Assembly (NCBI RefSeq): GCF_017876315.1
Contig: NZ_JAGINU010000001.1
Span: forward strand, 1,922,001 to 1,986,000
Direction of reading: 5' to 3'
Source: Pseudonocardia parietis
GTDB lineage: Bacteria; Actinomycetota; Actinomycetes; Mycobacteriales; Pseudonocardiaceae
Length of the DNA: 64,000 nucleotides
Below the pieces are notes generated by a model that saw only the letters and a program-made list of their open reading frames with translations, ran no database searches and was not told where the DNA came from. Positions 7,518 to 17,715 of this stretch are shown here, piece after piece (the stretch's first letter is position 1; every line of letters begins with the position of its first letter). The position numbers were made by a program, and so were the translations under genes.

Positions 7518-8411
7518 TCACACGGGACGGGGGCGGTGCCAGGGCGGGGTCACGAGCACGTGGGCGAGGAGCAGCTCGGTGCTCGCGGTCGCGTCCGGGT
7601 GGGTCACCACGTGCCACGGCCGCTCGAGCGGGGTCCCGGGCACCGTCAGCTCGACCAGCTCACCGCCGGCGAGCAGCCGGTGCACGGCGTCCCGCGAAAC
7701 GAGGGTGATCCCGAGCCCGGCCCGTGCCGCGGCGACGGTCGCGCCGTGCGAGCCCAGCAGCAGCCGCGGCGGGTCCACGCCGAGGTCGCCGAGCAGCGCC
7801 TCCTGGGTGGAGCGGGTCCCGGAGCCCGGCTCGCGCAGCAGCCAGGTCGCCCGCTCCGGGTCGTGTCCGGTGCCCGGCGCACCCACGACGACCAGCGCGT
7901 TGCCCCGGACCGCGCGCACCGGCGGTGGCCCGGTCGCGCCCGGGCCGGTCGCGGTGGCCGGGGGTCGCCCGGCGACGACGACGTCCACCTCGTGGTGGGC
8001 GAGCATCGGCCAGACCCGGTCGCTGGGCGCCACGTCCACCTCCAGGGCGACGCCCGGGTGCCGCTCCCGGAACCCGGCGAGCAGCTCCGGCAGCAGGTGC
8101 TCCCCGGCCGTGGTGACGGCGGCCAGCCGGACCCGGCCGTGTTCCGGATCGGCCTCGCCCCGGGCTGCCGCGGCACCCTCCTCGAGCAGGCCCAATACCC
8201 GGCGGGCGTAGCCGGCGTAGCGGTGCCCGGCCGCGGTGAGCCGGACCCCGCGCCCGTCCCGCTCGACCAGCGGGACCCCGACCTCGTCGGCGAGCGCCCG
8301 GACCGCGGCGGACACCGTGGACTCGGTGACCACGAGCCGGGCCGCGGCGCCGCGCACCGAACCCTGCTCGGCCAGCGCGACGAACGCGCGCATCCGGGCG
8401 TTGGTGGTCAC
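7518..8411 (-). CDS. cbbR: LysR-family regulator, CbbR-like
   Basis: The GTG at 8409-8411 (VTTNARMRAFVALAEQG) places the helix-turn-helix at the usual distance from the N-terminus; a further GTG at 8438 is in frame. The N-terminal winged helix reads GSVRGAAARLVVTESTVSAAVRALADEVG in pieces over residues ~15-45. The rest is a two-lobe LysR effector domain (297 aa in total). CbbR proteins activate cbb operons in response to metabolites such as RuBP, PGA or NADPH. The assignment rests on position beside cbbX-cbbS-cbbL and the aldolase. Unlike classical CbbR genes it is not divergent from cbbL but lies downstream of cbbX on the same strand. Confidence 0.75.
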   Translation of the reverse strand: MTTNARMRAFVALAEQGSVRGAAARLVVTESTVSAAVRALADEVGVPLVERDGRGVRLTAAGHRYAGYARRVLGLLEEGAAAARGEADPEHGRVRLAAVTTAGEHLLPELLAGFRERHPGVALEVDVAPSDRVWPMLAHHEVDVVVAGRPPATATGPGATGPPPVRAVRGNALVVVGAPGTGHDPERATWLLREPGSGTRSTQEALLGDLGVDPPRLLLGSHGATVAAARAGLGITLVSRDAVHRLLAGGELVELTVPGTPLERPWHVVTHPDATASTELLLAHVLVTPPWHRPRPV

Positions 8412-8434
8412 GGGAGCAGCGTAGGTCCGGCCGC

Positions 8435-8514
8435 GCACCCGGGGCCGGGGTCGCCCTCACCGAGAGGTACAGCCGTGCACCCGGGGCCGGGGCCGCCCCT
8501 CACCGAGAGGTACA
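8435..8514. repeat. Direct repeat of ~37 bp at the cbbR start
   Basis: The sequence GCACCCGGGGCCGGGG...CTCACCGAGAGGTACA occurs at 8435-8471 and again at 8477-8514, 42 bp apart, with one substitution and one insertion. It sits immediately upstream of the cbbR start, so it could be a duplicated operator or simply a recent tandem duplication. Confidence 0.6.
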
Positions 8515-8565
8515 CCAGCGCGCTCCGTCGATGATCGAACAGCGCTGCCGTGCCCCTCGCCGGCG

Positions 8566-8631
8566 GGTGGTCCAGGAGCCGGGCGTGCGGGAGCCGTCCT
8601 GCGCTCCCGCGAGACTCAGCCTGGAGCCACC
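8566..8631 (-). terminator. Nested hairpin downstream of cbbX
   Basis: The outer arms GGTGGTCCAGG (8566-8576) and CCTGGAGCCACC (8620-8631) enclose an inner stem GCGGGAG (8587-8593) / CTCCCGC (8604-8610). On the minus strand it starts 32 bp after the cbbX stop, so it probably ends the cbbLSX transcript before cbbR. Confidence 0.5.
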
Positions 8632-8663
8632 GACGATCAAGAACCGCACCGGCGAACCCAGGC

Positions 8664-9755
8664 TCAACGGGACAGGCCGCCCTGGAAGACCCGGCTGGCG
8701 CGCAGGTCGTCGGCGGTCAACAGGCTCAGCTCCGGCAGCCCGATCCGGTCGCGCCCGGAGGCGAGTCGCAGCGCCTGCCGCATCCGGGCCCGGTCGAGCG
8801 CGTTGCGCACGCTGCGGGCCCCGGCGAACCAGGGCTGCTGCACCCGCAGGTCGAGGTACTCGTGCAGGGCGGTCGCCGCGTCGTCGGACAGCGTCAGGCC
8901 GAGGTCGGTGACCATCCGGTGCCCGATCTCGGCGAGCTCGCCGACCGAGAAGTCCGGGAAGTCGACGTGGTGCGCGATCCGTGACTGCATGCCGGGGTTC
9001 GCGGTGAAGAAGGTGTCCATCCGGTCCGAGTAGCCGGCCAGGATCACGGCGACGTCGTCACGATGGTCCTCCATCGCCTGCAGCAGGATCTCGATGGCCT
9101 CGCCGCCGTAGTCGCGCTCGTTGCCGGGCCGGTGCAGGTAGTAGGCCTCGTCGACGAACAGCACCCCGCCGAGCGCTTTCCGCACGATCTCCTTGGTCTT
9201 CGGCGCGGTGTGCCCGACGTACTGGCCGACCAGGTCGTCCCGGGTGGCGGTGACGAGGTGCCCGTGGCGCAGGTAGCCCAGGCCGTGCAACAGCCCGGCC
9301 ATCCGAAGGGCCACGGTGGTCTTGCCGGTGCCCGGGTTGCCGGTGAAGCACATGTGCAGGGTCGGCCGGTCGGGTGCGGTACCGAAGCGGGCCCGCACCC
9401 GGTCGACGACGAGCAGCGCGGCCAGCTCCCGCAGCCGTTGCTTGACCGGGGCCAGCCCGACCAGCTCGCGGTCCAGGGCGTCGAGGATGTCGTCGACGCC
9501 GGCCGCGCGGCGGACCTCGCCGAGATCCACGGTGTCCCCGGGGCCCAGCTCAGGCCCGGCGTCCTGCCCGGCGGCGCCGGGGTCCGGGCCGGTGTCGAGA
9601 CGCGGGGCCGCGGACCCGAATGCGATCCGGGTGTTCCCGCTCGGCGGCCCGGCACCGGATCCGGCGGTGGTCCTGGGACCGGGCCCGGGCCGCGTTCCGG
9701 CACCGACCGGTCCAGCGCGGCCCGGCTCGGCGCGGCCCGGCTCAGTGCGGGGCAC
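8664..9755 (-). CDS. cbbX: RuBisCO activase CbbX (AAA+)
   Basis: CbbX is the red-type RuBisCO activase that pulls the large-subunit C-terminus to remove inhibitory sugar phosphates. It is 363 aa with ATG at 9753-9755, overlapping the end of cbbS by 14 bp (translational coupling). The AAA+ core from about residue 85 shows Walker [10 protein letters not shown], the pore-loop region [15 protein letters not shown], Walker [11 protein letters not shown], and a sensor/arginine region ending [17 protein letters not shown]. The first ~75 residues are Gly/Pro/Arg-rich and low in complexity, an extension not present in typical ~310-residue CbbX. An internal start is therefore possible, though none with a clear ribosome site stands out. 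Confidence 0.93.
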   Translation of the reverse strand: MPRTEPGRAEPGRAGPVGAGTRPGPGPRTTAGSGAGPPSGNTRIAFGSAAPRLDTGPDPGAAGQDAGPELGPGDTVDLGEVRRAAGVDDILDALDRELVGLAPVKQRLRELAALLVVDRVRARFGTAPDRPTLHMCFTGNPGTGKTTVALRMAGLLHGLGYLRHGHLVTATRDDLVGQYVGHTAPKTKEIVRKALGGVLFVDEAYYLHRPGNERDYGGEAIEILLQAMEDHRDDVAVILAGYSDRMDTFFTANPGMQSRIAHHVDFPDFSVGELAEIGHRMVTDLGLTLSDDAATALHEYLDLRVQQPWFAGARSVRNALDRARMRQALRLASGRDRIGLPELSLLTADDLRASRVFQGGLSR

Positions 9756-10200
9756 GGCCGTTGCCGTTCGGGTCGCCCGGCACCGGGTAGCGCGACCCCG
9801 CAGGCCGCTCGGTCGCGTACGAGTGCACGGTGTAGCGGATCCGCCGGTCCGCGCCCTCGGCCCGGTCCAGCCGGAACCCCGGCTCGGAGCTCGGTCGCTG
9901 CACCAGGAACGACAGGCCCACGGTCTGCCTGCCGAGCGAGGCGTCGTAGGCGTTGACCCGGACGTAGAGCTCCGGATGCGCGGCCCGGCAGGCGTTGATC
10001 TCGGCCAGCACCCCGGCGGGGTCGGTGAGATCGAACATCGGCATCCCCCACATCTCCCAGTAGGTGTTGCGGGGGTGCGGGTCGTCGGTGAACTCGATCG
10101 CGCACGGCCAGCCGTGCGCCAGCGCCCAGCCGACCTGCGCGGTGATCTCGTCGTCGGTCAGGTCGGGCAGGAAGGAGAAGGCGCCCTGGGTGATCCGCAT
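9742..10200 (-). CDS. cbbS: RuBisCO small subunit, form IC
   Basis: This 152-residue protein starts [16 protein letters not shown], the classic N-terminus of red-type small subunits. It contains the conserved [15 protein letters not shown] segment. It also carries the longer C-terminal region that in red-type enzymes forms an extra beta-hairpin and drives assembly without chaperone RbcX. It starts 14 bp after the cbbL stop and overlaps cbbX, so the three form one operon. It assembles with CbbL as L8S8 in the cytosol. Confidence 0.95.
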   Translation of the reverse strand: MRITQGAFSFLPDLTDDEITAQVGWALAHGWPCAIEFTDDPHPRNTYWEMWGMPMFDLTDPAGVLAEINACRAAHPELYVRVNAYDASLGRQTVGLSFLVQRPSSEPGFRLDRAEGADRRIRYTVHSYATERPAGSRYPVPGDPNGNGRAPH

Positions 10201-10214
10201 GATGTCGCTCCGTC

Positions 10215-11669
<1,455 letters not shown>

Positions 11670-11681
11670 TCAGCCGGACAA

Positions 11682-12914
11682 TCAAGTGTTCTCAGCGCAC
11701 TCTTCGCTGGTCAGCGAAGGGTCGACGGTGACGACGACGGTCGTCCCGGCGCCCGGCCGGGAGCGGGCGCGCAGTCTCCCGCCGATCAGCTCGGCCCGCT
11801 CCCGCATCGAGGCCATCCCGTACCCGTTGCCCGCGAGGCCGCCGCCCGACGACGCCGCGAACCCCCGGCCGTCGTCGGAGATCTCCAGGCGGGCGGCCCC
11901 GGCGCCGTCCGCCGCCAGCCGCAGCACCACCCGCCGGGCCGCTGCGTGCTTCCGGACGTTCTGCAGCGCTTCCTGGGCGATCCGGTACAGCGCGACCTCC
12001 ACGTGGTCCGGCAGCCGCTGCTCGTCGAGATCGAGCCGGACCTCCAGGTCGGGCAGCTCGCGCACCAGCGCGGCCAGCGCACCGGCCAGGCCGAGGTCGT
12101 CGAGCACCGGCGGGCGCAGCGCCCCGATCGCCGCGCGCGCCTCGTCCATCGTGGTCCCGACCAGGTCGGCGGCGATGCCCAGCTGGGTGCGGGCCTCGCC
12201 GGCGTCGCCGCGGGAGAGCAGGGTGCCCGCCGCGTCCAGGTGGAAGGACAGCGTGACCAGCCGCTGCGAGATGCCGTCGTGGATGTCGCGGGCCAGCCGG
12301 CGCCGCTCGGTCTCCTGGGCCGCGACGGTCTGCTCGGCGAACCGCTCGTGCGCGCGCTCCCTGGCCTGCAGCCGCCGGTGCATCCGGGCCTGGTGCAGGG
12401 CCGCGGCCAGCAGCCTGCCGATCGCCAGCAGCAACCGGACGTCGCGGTCGCCGAACTCGCGGCGGTCCACGGTGTGCACGTTGAGCACCCCGGCCAGGCC
12501 GTAGGGCTCGGACAGCATCGGCACCGACACCATCGAGGTGTAGTCCTGGCCGCGCAGCTCCGGGATGGGCAGGTACCGGGGGTCGGACGTCTTGTCGCCG
12601 GGGATCACGGCGGGGGTGCGGTGCGCGGCGACCCAGCCGCTCACCCCGTGGCCGAGCGGCAGGTGCACGGTGCCGACGCGGGCGTCGAACGGCGGGGTGG
12701 CACCGGCGAGGGTCAGGGCGGTGTCGGTGTCGTCGAGGACGTGCACGAAGCAGACGTCGGTGGCGGTCGCCTCGGTGATCACCCGGGCGACGGCGGCGGC
12801 CAGCGGCTCCACACCGGGACCGGACGCGGTGGCCTCGATGATGCCGAGCAGGACGGCGTTCTCCCGCTCCGGGTCGCCGATCCCGAGTCCGCGCCCGGCC
12901 GCACCCGCCGTCAC
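11682..12914 (-). CDS. GAF-domain sensor histidine kinase (NarL-partner type)
   Basis: The start is GTG 12912-12914, overlapping the response-regulator stop in a GTGA arrangement; the protein is 410 aa. A GAF domain spans about residues 20-165. A HisKA_3 dimerisation helix follows with the phospho-acceptor His in ARDIHDGISQRL (about residue 205). The ATPase domain shows the N box YRIAQEALQNVRKHA, the G1 box DDGRGF and GYGMASMRERAE. There are no membrane segments, so it is a cytosolic sensor, possibly of redox state, gas or a small ligand through GAF. It lies between the response regulator and cbbL, all on one strand, which suggests control of carbon fixation (inference). Confidence 0.9.
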   Translation of the reverse strand: MTAGAAGRGLGIGDPERENAVLLGIIEATASGPGVEPLAAAVARVITEATATDVCFVHVLDDTDTALTLAGATPPFDARVGTVHLPLGHGVSGWVAAHRTPAVIPGDKTSDPRYLPIPELRGQDYTSMVSVPMLSEPYGLAGVLNVHTVDRREFGDRDVRLLLAIGRLLAAALHQARMHRRLQARERAHERFAEQTVAAQETERRRLARDIHDGISQRLVTLSFHLDAAGTLLSRGDAGEARTQLGIAADLVGTTMDEARAAIGALRPPVLDDLGLAGALAALVRELPDLEVRLDLDEQRLPDHVEVALYRIAQEALQNVRKHAAARRVVLRLAADGAGAARLEISDDGRGFAASSGGGLAGNGYGMASMRERAELIGGRLRARSRPGAGTTVVVTVDPSLTSEECAENT

Positions 12915-13573
12915 CGGAACACGCCCTCGCGCAGCGCGGCCGCGACCGCCCCCGTCCGGTCCGGGACGTCGAGCTTGCGCAGTACCGAGCGGACGTGCGA
13001 CTTCACCGTCTCCTCGCCGATCACCAGCTCGGCGGCGATCGCCCGGTTCGAGTGCCCGGCGACCAGCAGCGCCAGCACCTCGCTCTCCCGGTGGGTCAGG
13101 CCGAGCCGGGCGCCGGGCCAGAACTCGTTGCGTTCCAGCCGCGCCGCCGACGCCGCCGCGCGACCGGCCATCGTCGCGTCCACCACCGTCACCCCGGATG
13201 CCGCCAGCTCGAGCTGGCGCACCAGCTCCTCGCCGCCGATCCGCTTGAGCAGGTAACCGGCCGCGCCGGCCCGCAGCGCCTGGAACAGGTACTGCTCGTC
13301 GTCGTAGACGCTGAGCAGCACCACCTTCTGCGCCGGCCGCCGCTCGAGCAGCCGCCGGCACAGGTCGAGGCCGGAGTCGCCCGCCATCCGGACGTCGCAC
13401 AGCACGATGTCCGGCTCGAGCGACAACACCGCCTCCATCGCGGCCGCCACATCGTGCGCGGTGCCGACCACCCGGACCCGGCCGCGGAACGGGGCGAGCA
13501 TCGCCTTGAGGCCCTGCACGACCATCTCGTGGTCGTCCACCACGACCAGCCGCAGCGGTGTGGCATGGGTCAT
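12911..13573 (-). CDS. NarL/LuxR-family response regulator
   Basis: The ATG at 13571-13573 gives MTHATPLRLVVVDDHEMV (220 aa); a GTG nine bases upstream is also in frame. The receiver domain has the acidic pair DD at 13-14, the phospho-acceptor D60 in VLCDVRM, and the conserved Lys in YLLKRIGG. The C-terminal LuxR helix-turn-helix reads LTHRESEVLALLVAGHSNRAIAAEL in pieces from about residue 155. It is paired with the downstream kinase through a GTGA overlap. It is divergent from cbbP, so the shared 110-bp region is its likely target. Confidence 0.92.
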   Translation of the reverse strand: MTHATPLRLVVVDDHEMVVQGLKAMLAPFRGRVRVVGTAHDVAAAMEAVLSLEPDIVLCDVRMAGDSGLDLCRRLLERRPAQKVVLLSVYDDEQYLFQALRAGAAGYLLKRIGGEELVRQLELAASGVTVVDATMAGRAAASAARLERNEFWPGARLGLTHRESEVLALLVAGHSNRAIAAELVIGEETVKSHVRSVLRKLDVPDRTGAVAAALREGVFR

Positions 13574-13593
13574 GCCGGTCACGATAGGTGGCG

Positions 13594-13628
13594 ATCTCCC
13601 CCGGTGGGTCCCCCGTGACGGGGGAGAT
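13594..13628. promoter_or_regulatory. Perfect 10-bp inverted repeat between response regulator and cbbP
   Basis: ATCTCCCCCG (13594-13603) and CGGGGGAGAT (13619-13628) are exact reverse complements separated by 15 bp. An alternative inner pairing CCCCC-GTGAC-GGGGG overlaps the right arm. Position in the divergent promoter makes it a candidate operator for CbbR or the response regulator. Confidence 0.5.
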
Positions 13629-13644
13629 GGATCCGGGCGGTCTC

Positions 13645-13655
13645 CCTAGCGTCGG
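13645..13655 (+). promoter_or_regulatory. cbbP promoter element shared with the aldolase gene
   Basis: CCTAGCGTCGG is identical to 5843-5853. TAGCGT may be the -10 hexamer, about 30 bp upstream of the cbbP start. Confidence 0.45.
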
Positions 13656-13683
13656 GTGTTCCGACGGGGAGAGGAGCACCGCC

Positions 13684-14628
13684 GTGCCGGACAAGTCACT
13701 GCGGATCCGGCGAGCCGGGCCCGAGCAGGCCCGCCGCCGACCGATCATGCTCGCCATCGCGGGGGACAGCGCCGCAGGCAAGACCACGCTGACCCGCGGG
13801 CTGGTGGAGGCACTCGGCCCCGGCCGGTGCGTGTCGCTGTGCACCGACGACTACCACCGCTACGACCGCGCCGAACGCCGCGAGCTGCCGTTCACGGCGC
13901 TGCACCCGGACTGCAACCACATCGGGATCATGGAGCAGCACCTGCAGCTGCTGGCCACCGGTGAGCCGGTGCTCAAGCCGGTCTACGACCACGCGACCGG
14001 TGAGCTGGTCCGGCCCGAGCTCGTCGAGCCGGCCGACGTCGTGATCGTCGAGGGGCTGTTGCCGCTGCACTCGAAGCTGGCCCGCGCCTGCTTCGACGTC
14101 ACCGTCTTCCTCGACCCGCCGGAGGAGATCCGGCGGGACTGGAAGGTGCAGCGCGACTGCGCCAAGCGCGGGTACACGCCCGACCAGGTGCGCGCCGAGC
14201 TGGACCGGCGCGAGCCGGAGTCGGCCGAGCACATCCGGCCGCAACGCCGGCACGCCGATCTGGTCGTGCGGTTCGCGCCGATCGAGAGCCGCAACGACCC
14301 CGAGGGCACGCCGCTGTCCGCGACGGTGATGCTGCGGCCGACGATCGGCCACCCGGATCTCACCGGCGTGCTGGCGCCCGAGCTCACCCGGGCGATGCAC
14401 CTGAAGCTGGAGCGGGACCCGGACGGGCGCCCGGTGGAGTCGCTGCACGTGCACGGCTACGTCCCGCGGGAGGAGAGCCTCGCGGTGGTGAAGGCGATCT
14501 GGGCCGAGCTCGGGGACCCGGGCCGGGGTGCCCCCGAGTCCCTGGGCCGGATCGGCGGCGCGCGCAGCGAGCCGCTGGCGATCGCTCAGCTGCTGATCCT
14601 GTTCCACCTGATGGAGCTGGACCGATGA
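13684..14628 (+). CDS. cbbP: Phosphoribulokinase
   Basis: Phosphoribulokinase phosphorylates ribulose-5-phosphate to the RuBisCO substrate. The start is GTG 13684 (VPDKSLRIRRAG), with GGGGAGAGGAG just upstream, giving 314 aa. Walker A is AGDSAAGKTTL at residues ~26-36. The substrate and catalytic stretch CTDDYHRYDR and the Walker B-like VVIVEGLLPLHS follow. The sequence HPDCNHIGIMEQHLQLL is also typical of the family. Together with RuBisCO it defines the Calvin cycle. It is followed by cbbY with an ATGA overlap and is divergent from the two-component genes. Confidence 0.93.
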   Translation: MPDKSLRIRRAGPEQARRRPIMLAIAGDSAAGKTTLTRGLVEALGPGRCVSLCTDDYHRYDRAERRELPFTALHPDCNHIGIMEQHLQLLATGEPVLKPVYDHATGELVRPELVEPADVVIVEGLLPLHSKLARACFDVTVFLDPPEEIRRDWKVQRDCAKRGYTPDQVRAELDRREPESAEHIRPQRRHADLVVRFAPIESRNDPEGTPLSATVMLRPTIGHPDLTGVLAPELTRAMHLKLERDPDGRPVESLHVHGYVPREESLAVVKAIWAELGDPGRGAPESLGRIGGARSEPLAIAQLLILFHLMELDR

Positions 14629-15386
14629 CGGCGCCGGCGGCGGTGCTGTTCGACGTGGACGGCACGCTCGCCGAGACCGAGCGGGACGGCCACCGGCCGG
14701 CGTTCAACCGGGCGTTCGCCGAGCACGACCTGGGCCTGCACTGGACCCCGGAGCACTACACCCGGCTGCTGCGGATCCCCGGCGGGCGCCAGCGCATCGC
14801 GGCCGACCTGCGCGAGCGCGGCGTCCCGGCCGTGGAGGCCGACCGGACCGCGGCCGCGGTGCACCGGACCAAGACGGCGCTGTTCGCCGAGCACGCCCGC
14901 GCGGGCACGATCCCGGCCCGCCCGGGCGTCCGGACGCTGGTGGCGGACCTGCGCCGGTGCGGGGCCCGGATCGGGGTGGTCACCACCGGGCGCCGCGAGT
15001 GGGCCGAGCCGCTGGTCCGGCACCTGATCGGTGACGTCGCGGGCGAGCTCGACGTCGCCGTGTACGGCGACGACGTCACCGCGCTCAAGCCCGATCCGCA
15101 GGCCTACCGCCGGGCACTGCGCGGGCTGGGAATGCCGGCGGCCTGCGTGGTGGCGGTCGAGGACTCGGCACCCGGCGTGGCGGCCGCACTCGGTGCCGGG
15201 CTGGTCACCGTGGTCGTGCGCTCCGAGCCCACCGCCGGGCACGACGTCCGCGGTGCCGCCCTGGTCCGCGACTCGTTCGACGGCGGCCCGCCGCTCGACG
15301 CCGCACTGTTCGGCGAGCTGCTCGCGGCGGCCGACGATCAGCGGTTCGCGCAGCGGCGCTCGTCGTGCAGGCGCAGGAGTGCGTAG
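14625..15386 (+). CDS. cbbY: HAD-family phosphatase CbbY (xylulose-1,5-bisphosphate phosphatase type)
   Basis: This 253-residue protein starts at ATG 14625, overlapping the cbbP stop. HAD motifs are clear: motif [12 protein letters not shown] (Asp10/Asp12), motif II VVTTGRR, motif [12 protein letters not shown] and motif [10 protein letters not shown]. CbbY enzymes remove xylulose-1,5-bisphosphate, a misfire product that inhibits RuBisCO, so the location fits a repair role. The last ~16 residues run 49 bp into the 3' end of the opposing Nudix gene. That tail is Arg/Ser-rich and may not be functional. Confidence 0.88.
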   Translation: MTAPAAVLFDVDGTLAETERDGHRPAFNRAFAEHDLGLHWTPEHYTRLLRIPGGRQRIAADLRERGVPAVEADRTAAAVHRTKTALFAEHARAGTIPARPGVRTLVADLRRCGARIGVVTTGRREWAEPLVRHLIGDVAGELDVAVYGDDVTALKPDPQAYRRALRGLGMPAACVVAVEDSAPGVAAALGAGLVTVVVRSEPTAGHDVRGAALVRDSFDGGPPLDAALFGELLAAADDQRFAQRRSSCRRRSA

Positions 15387-15889
15387 GCGGCGAGTGTCTG
15401 CGCGTCGGTGAGCTCGCCGCGCAGCGCCATCTCCTCGAACTCGTCCGGGGCGAACCAGCCCGCCCGCATGTCCTGCTCCTGGTGCTCGCGTTGCGGCGCA
15501 CCGGCGGTGAGGCCGGTCGCGAGGTAGACGTGACCCCGCTGGCTGGACATGCCGGGCGCGACGTCGAGCATCCCGAGCGCGGTCATCTCCCGTGCCACGA
15601 GCCCGGTCTCCTCGACCAGCTCGCGCACCGCCAGCTCGGCCGGGTCGGCCTCGGCCCGGTCGGGGGCGGTGCCGGCCGGGAACTCCCAGCGGCGCTCGCC
15701 GACCGGGTAGCGGAACTGCTCGACCAGATGCAGCCTGCCGTCGTCGCCGCGCGGGATCACCAGTGCGTAGGTGGGTTTGTCGACGACGCCGTAGATCCCC
15801 TCGGAGCCGTCGGGGCGGCGGATCCCGTCCTCGCGCACGGTCATCCAGCTGTTCGCGTAGACCCGGCGGGTGGAGGTCTGCTCGATCAC
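15338..15889 (-). CDS. Nudix hydrolase
   Basis: The start is GTG 15887-15889 ([16 protein letters not shown]), 183 aa. A Nudix box lies at about residues 73-97, ending [12 protein letters not shown] with the REx2EExG core; there is one extra residue in the loop after the first Gly. The N-terminal half, with [12 protein letters not shown] and [18 protein letters not shown], resembles ADP-ribose or nucleoside-diphosphate-sugar pyrophosphatases (NUDT5/YffH type). The exact substrate is not predictable. Its 3' end overlaps the convergent cbbY gene by 49 bp. Confidence 0.88.
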   Translation of the reverse strand: MIEQTSTRRVYANSWMTVREDGIRRPDGSEGIYGVVDKPTYALVIPRGDDGRLHLVEQFRYPVGERRWEFPAGTAPDRAEADPAELAVRELVEETGLVAREMTALGMLDVAPGMSSQRGHVYLATGLTAGAPQREHQEQDMRAGWFAPDEFEEMALRGELTDAQTLAAYALLRLHDERRCANR

Positions 15890-15949
15890 CGGCCCAGCCT
15901 GGCCCAGGGGGCGGTGGGCGCCGCACCGGGGCCTCCTACAGTGAGCCGG

Positions 15950-16609
15950 GTGCGCCTCGTCATCGCCCGCTGCCAGGTGGACTACGTCGGTCGGCTGACC
16001 GCCCACCTCCCCATGGCCCCCCGGTTGTTGCTGGTCAAGGCGGACGGCTCGGTGAGCGTGCATGCCGACGACCGCGCCTACAAGCCGCTGAACTGGATGT
16101 CGCCGCCGTGCTGGCTCACCGAGGAGCCCGGCGTGTGGACGGTGAAGAACAAGGCAGACGAGTCGCTGGTCATCACCCTCGAGGAGGTGCTGCACGACTC
16201 GTCGCACGAGCTCGGCGTCGATCCCGGGCTGGTCAAGGACGGTGTCGAGGCCCACCTGCAGGAGCTGCTGGCCGCGCACCCGGAGACCTTCGGCGACGGC
16301 TGGACGCTCGTGCGCCGCGAGTACATGACGGCCGTCGGCCCGGTCGACCTGCTCTGCCGCGACGCGGACGGCAAACACGTCGCGGTCGAGGTGAAGCGGC
16401 GCGGCGAGATCGACGGCGTCGAGCAGCTCACCCGGTACCTCGAGCTCATGAACCGGGACCCGCTGCTGGCTCCGGTGCAGGGGGTCTTCGCCGCGCAGCA
16501 GATCAAGCCGCAGGCGAAGACGCTGGCGACCGACCGGGGCATCCGGTGCCTGACCGTCGACTACGACACCCTGCGCGGGATGCAGCGCGACGACCTGTTG
16601 CTCTTCTGA
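15950..16609 (+). CDS. nucS: Endonuclease NucS (mismatch-specific)
   Basis: The start is GTG 15950 ([16 protein letters not shown]), 219 aa, close to the usual ~223; a GTG at 15941 is in frame. The N-terminal DNA-binding beta domain includes [17 protein letters not shown] and [10 protein letters not shown]. The C-terminal nuclease domain carries [23 protein letters not shown], with the catalytic D...ExK pattern split over it, and ends in DDLLLF, a possible beta-clamp contact. NucS performs non-canonical mismatch repair in actinobacteria that lack MutS/MutL. It is diagnostic of an actinobacterial chromosome and of core rather than mobile DNA. Confidence 0.95.
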   Translation: MRLVIARCQVDYVGRLTAHLPMAPRLLLVKADGSVSVHADDRAYKPLNWMSPPCWLTEEPGVWTVKNKADESLVITLEEVLHDSSHELGVDPGLVKDGVEAHLQELLAAHPETFGDGWTLVRREYMTAVGPVDLLCRDADGKHVAVEVKRRGEIDGVEQLTRYLELMNRDPLLAPVQGVFAAQQIKPQAKTLATDRGIRCLTVDYDTLRGMQRDDLLLF

Positions 16610-16714
16610 GCCGGACCGGCGCGTTAGCACGCCGCGGACGGGGCGAGTGGACCAACTCGCCGGCCGATTGATTGCGGTACGGTAACGATATCGGTCCGTG
16701 AGGCGGAACGCCCC

Positions 16715-16720
16715 TAGCTT
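16715..16720 (+). promoter_or_regulatory. Putative -10 of the ehu operon
   Basis: TAGCTT within CCCCTAGCTTTCC resembles the CCTAGCGT elements at the aldolase and cbbP genes. The 16610-16785 interval also contains a relatively AT-rich patch (GATTGATTGCGG...GGTAACGATATCGG, about 16666-16694), where operator binding is plausible. No -35 is obvious. Confidence 0.3.
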
Positions 16721-16785
16721 TCCTCTCCACATCCACAGGTGACGGGTCTGCGGGCCCGGCGGTGGGACGGCGGCGAGGAGGCCCC

Positions 16786-17700
16786 ATGTCCGACGGTCGA
16801 TACACCCGACGGGATTTCTTCCACCGTGCCGCTGTCGTCGGTGCGGTCGCGTTCGGCGGTTCCGCCGTGCTCTCGGCCTGCACGGCGACCGGCGGTGGCG
16901 GTGGCGAAGGTGGCGAGGGCGGCACGCTGGCCGCCGCCCGGGAGGCCGGGACGATCCGGATCGGGATCGCGAACGAGGCGCCCTACGGCTTCACCGCGCC
17001 GGACGGCACGGTCACCGGCCAGTCGGTCGAGGTCGGACGCGCGGTGCTGCAGACGCTGGGCATCGGCCAGGTCCAGGCGGAGCCCGTCGACTTCGGTTCG
17101 CTGATCCCGGCCCTGAACGCGCGCCAGTTCGACCTGGTCACCGCCGGCATGTTCATCAACCCCGAGCGCTGCGCCAACGCCGCGTTCTCGATCCCGGACT
17201 ACACCGCGCCGACCGCGTTCCTGGTGCCCCGGGGCAACCCGCAGGGCGTGGCGACGTTCGACGACATCCGTACCAAGAAGCTGCGCCTGGCAGTGCTCAG
17301 TGGCGCCGTGGAGCAGGGGTACGCCACCGACAGCGGGGTGCCCGAGGGGCAGATCCAGGTGCTGGACGCGCAGAACTCGCTGCTGCAAGCGGTCACCGCG
17401 GGACGTGCCGACGCGGCGGCACTGACCAACATCTCGCTGAACGACGTGGTGGCCAAGAACCCGGGCGCACCGGTCGAGGTCACCCCCGGGTTCTTCCCGG
17501 TGATCGACGGCGAGGAGACCATCTCGGCAGGGGCGTTCGTGTTCCGGCCGGGGGAGGACGAGTTCCGCACCGCCTTCGACACCGAGCTGCGCCGGTTGCA
17601 CGAGAGCGGGAGGTGGCTGGAGCTGGCCCGCCCGTTCGGCTTCACCGAGGAGAACCTGCCCGGTCCGGACGTGACGACCGAGCGGCTCTGCGCGGCCTGA
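16786..17700 (+). CDS. ehuB: Ectoine/hydroxyectoine ABC transporter binding protein EhuB
   Basis: EhuB captures ectoine or hydroxyectoine outside the membrane. The start is ATG 16786 with a GAGGAGG site before it; 304 aa. The N-terminus has a twin-arginine motif (TRRDFF) and a lipobox (LSAC) near residue 30, so it is a lipoprotein. The SBP family 3 domain has IRIGIANEAPYGFTAPDG at the start and FDLVTAGMFINPERC in the first lobe. Ends matching EhuB (ARPFGFTEENLP), followed directly by two permeases and an ATPase, complete an ehuBCDA operon. A paralogue without transporter genes lies at 1999-2889. Confidence 0.9.
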   Translation: MSDGRYTRRDFFHRAAVVGAVAFGGSAVLSACTATGGGGGEGGEGGTLAAAREAGTIRIGIANEAPYGFTAPDGTVTGQSVEVGRAVLQTLGIGQVQAEPVDFGSLIPALNARQFDLVTAGMFINPERCANAAFSIPDYTAPTAFLVPRGNPQGVATFDDIRTKKLRLAVLSGAVEQGYATDSGVPEGQIQVLDAQNSLLQAVTAGRADAAALTNISLNDVVAKNPGAPVEVTPGFFPVIDGEETISAGAFVFRPGEDEFRTAFDTELRRLHESGRWLELARPFGFTEENLPGPDVTTERLCAA

Positions 17701-17715
17701 GCCGGGCGGCCCGGG

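Noticed and set aside
6977..7708. Short open frames through the hairpin repeats (for example 6977-7210 and 7274-7708)
   Set aside because: They are generated by the repeated GC-rich DNA; no start signal or conserved domain was seen.
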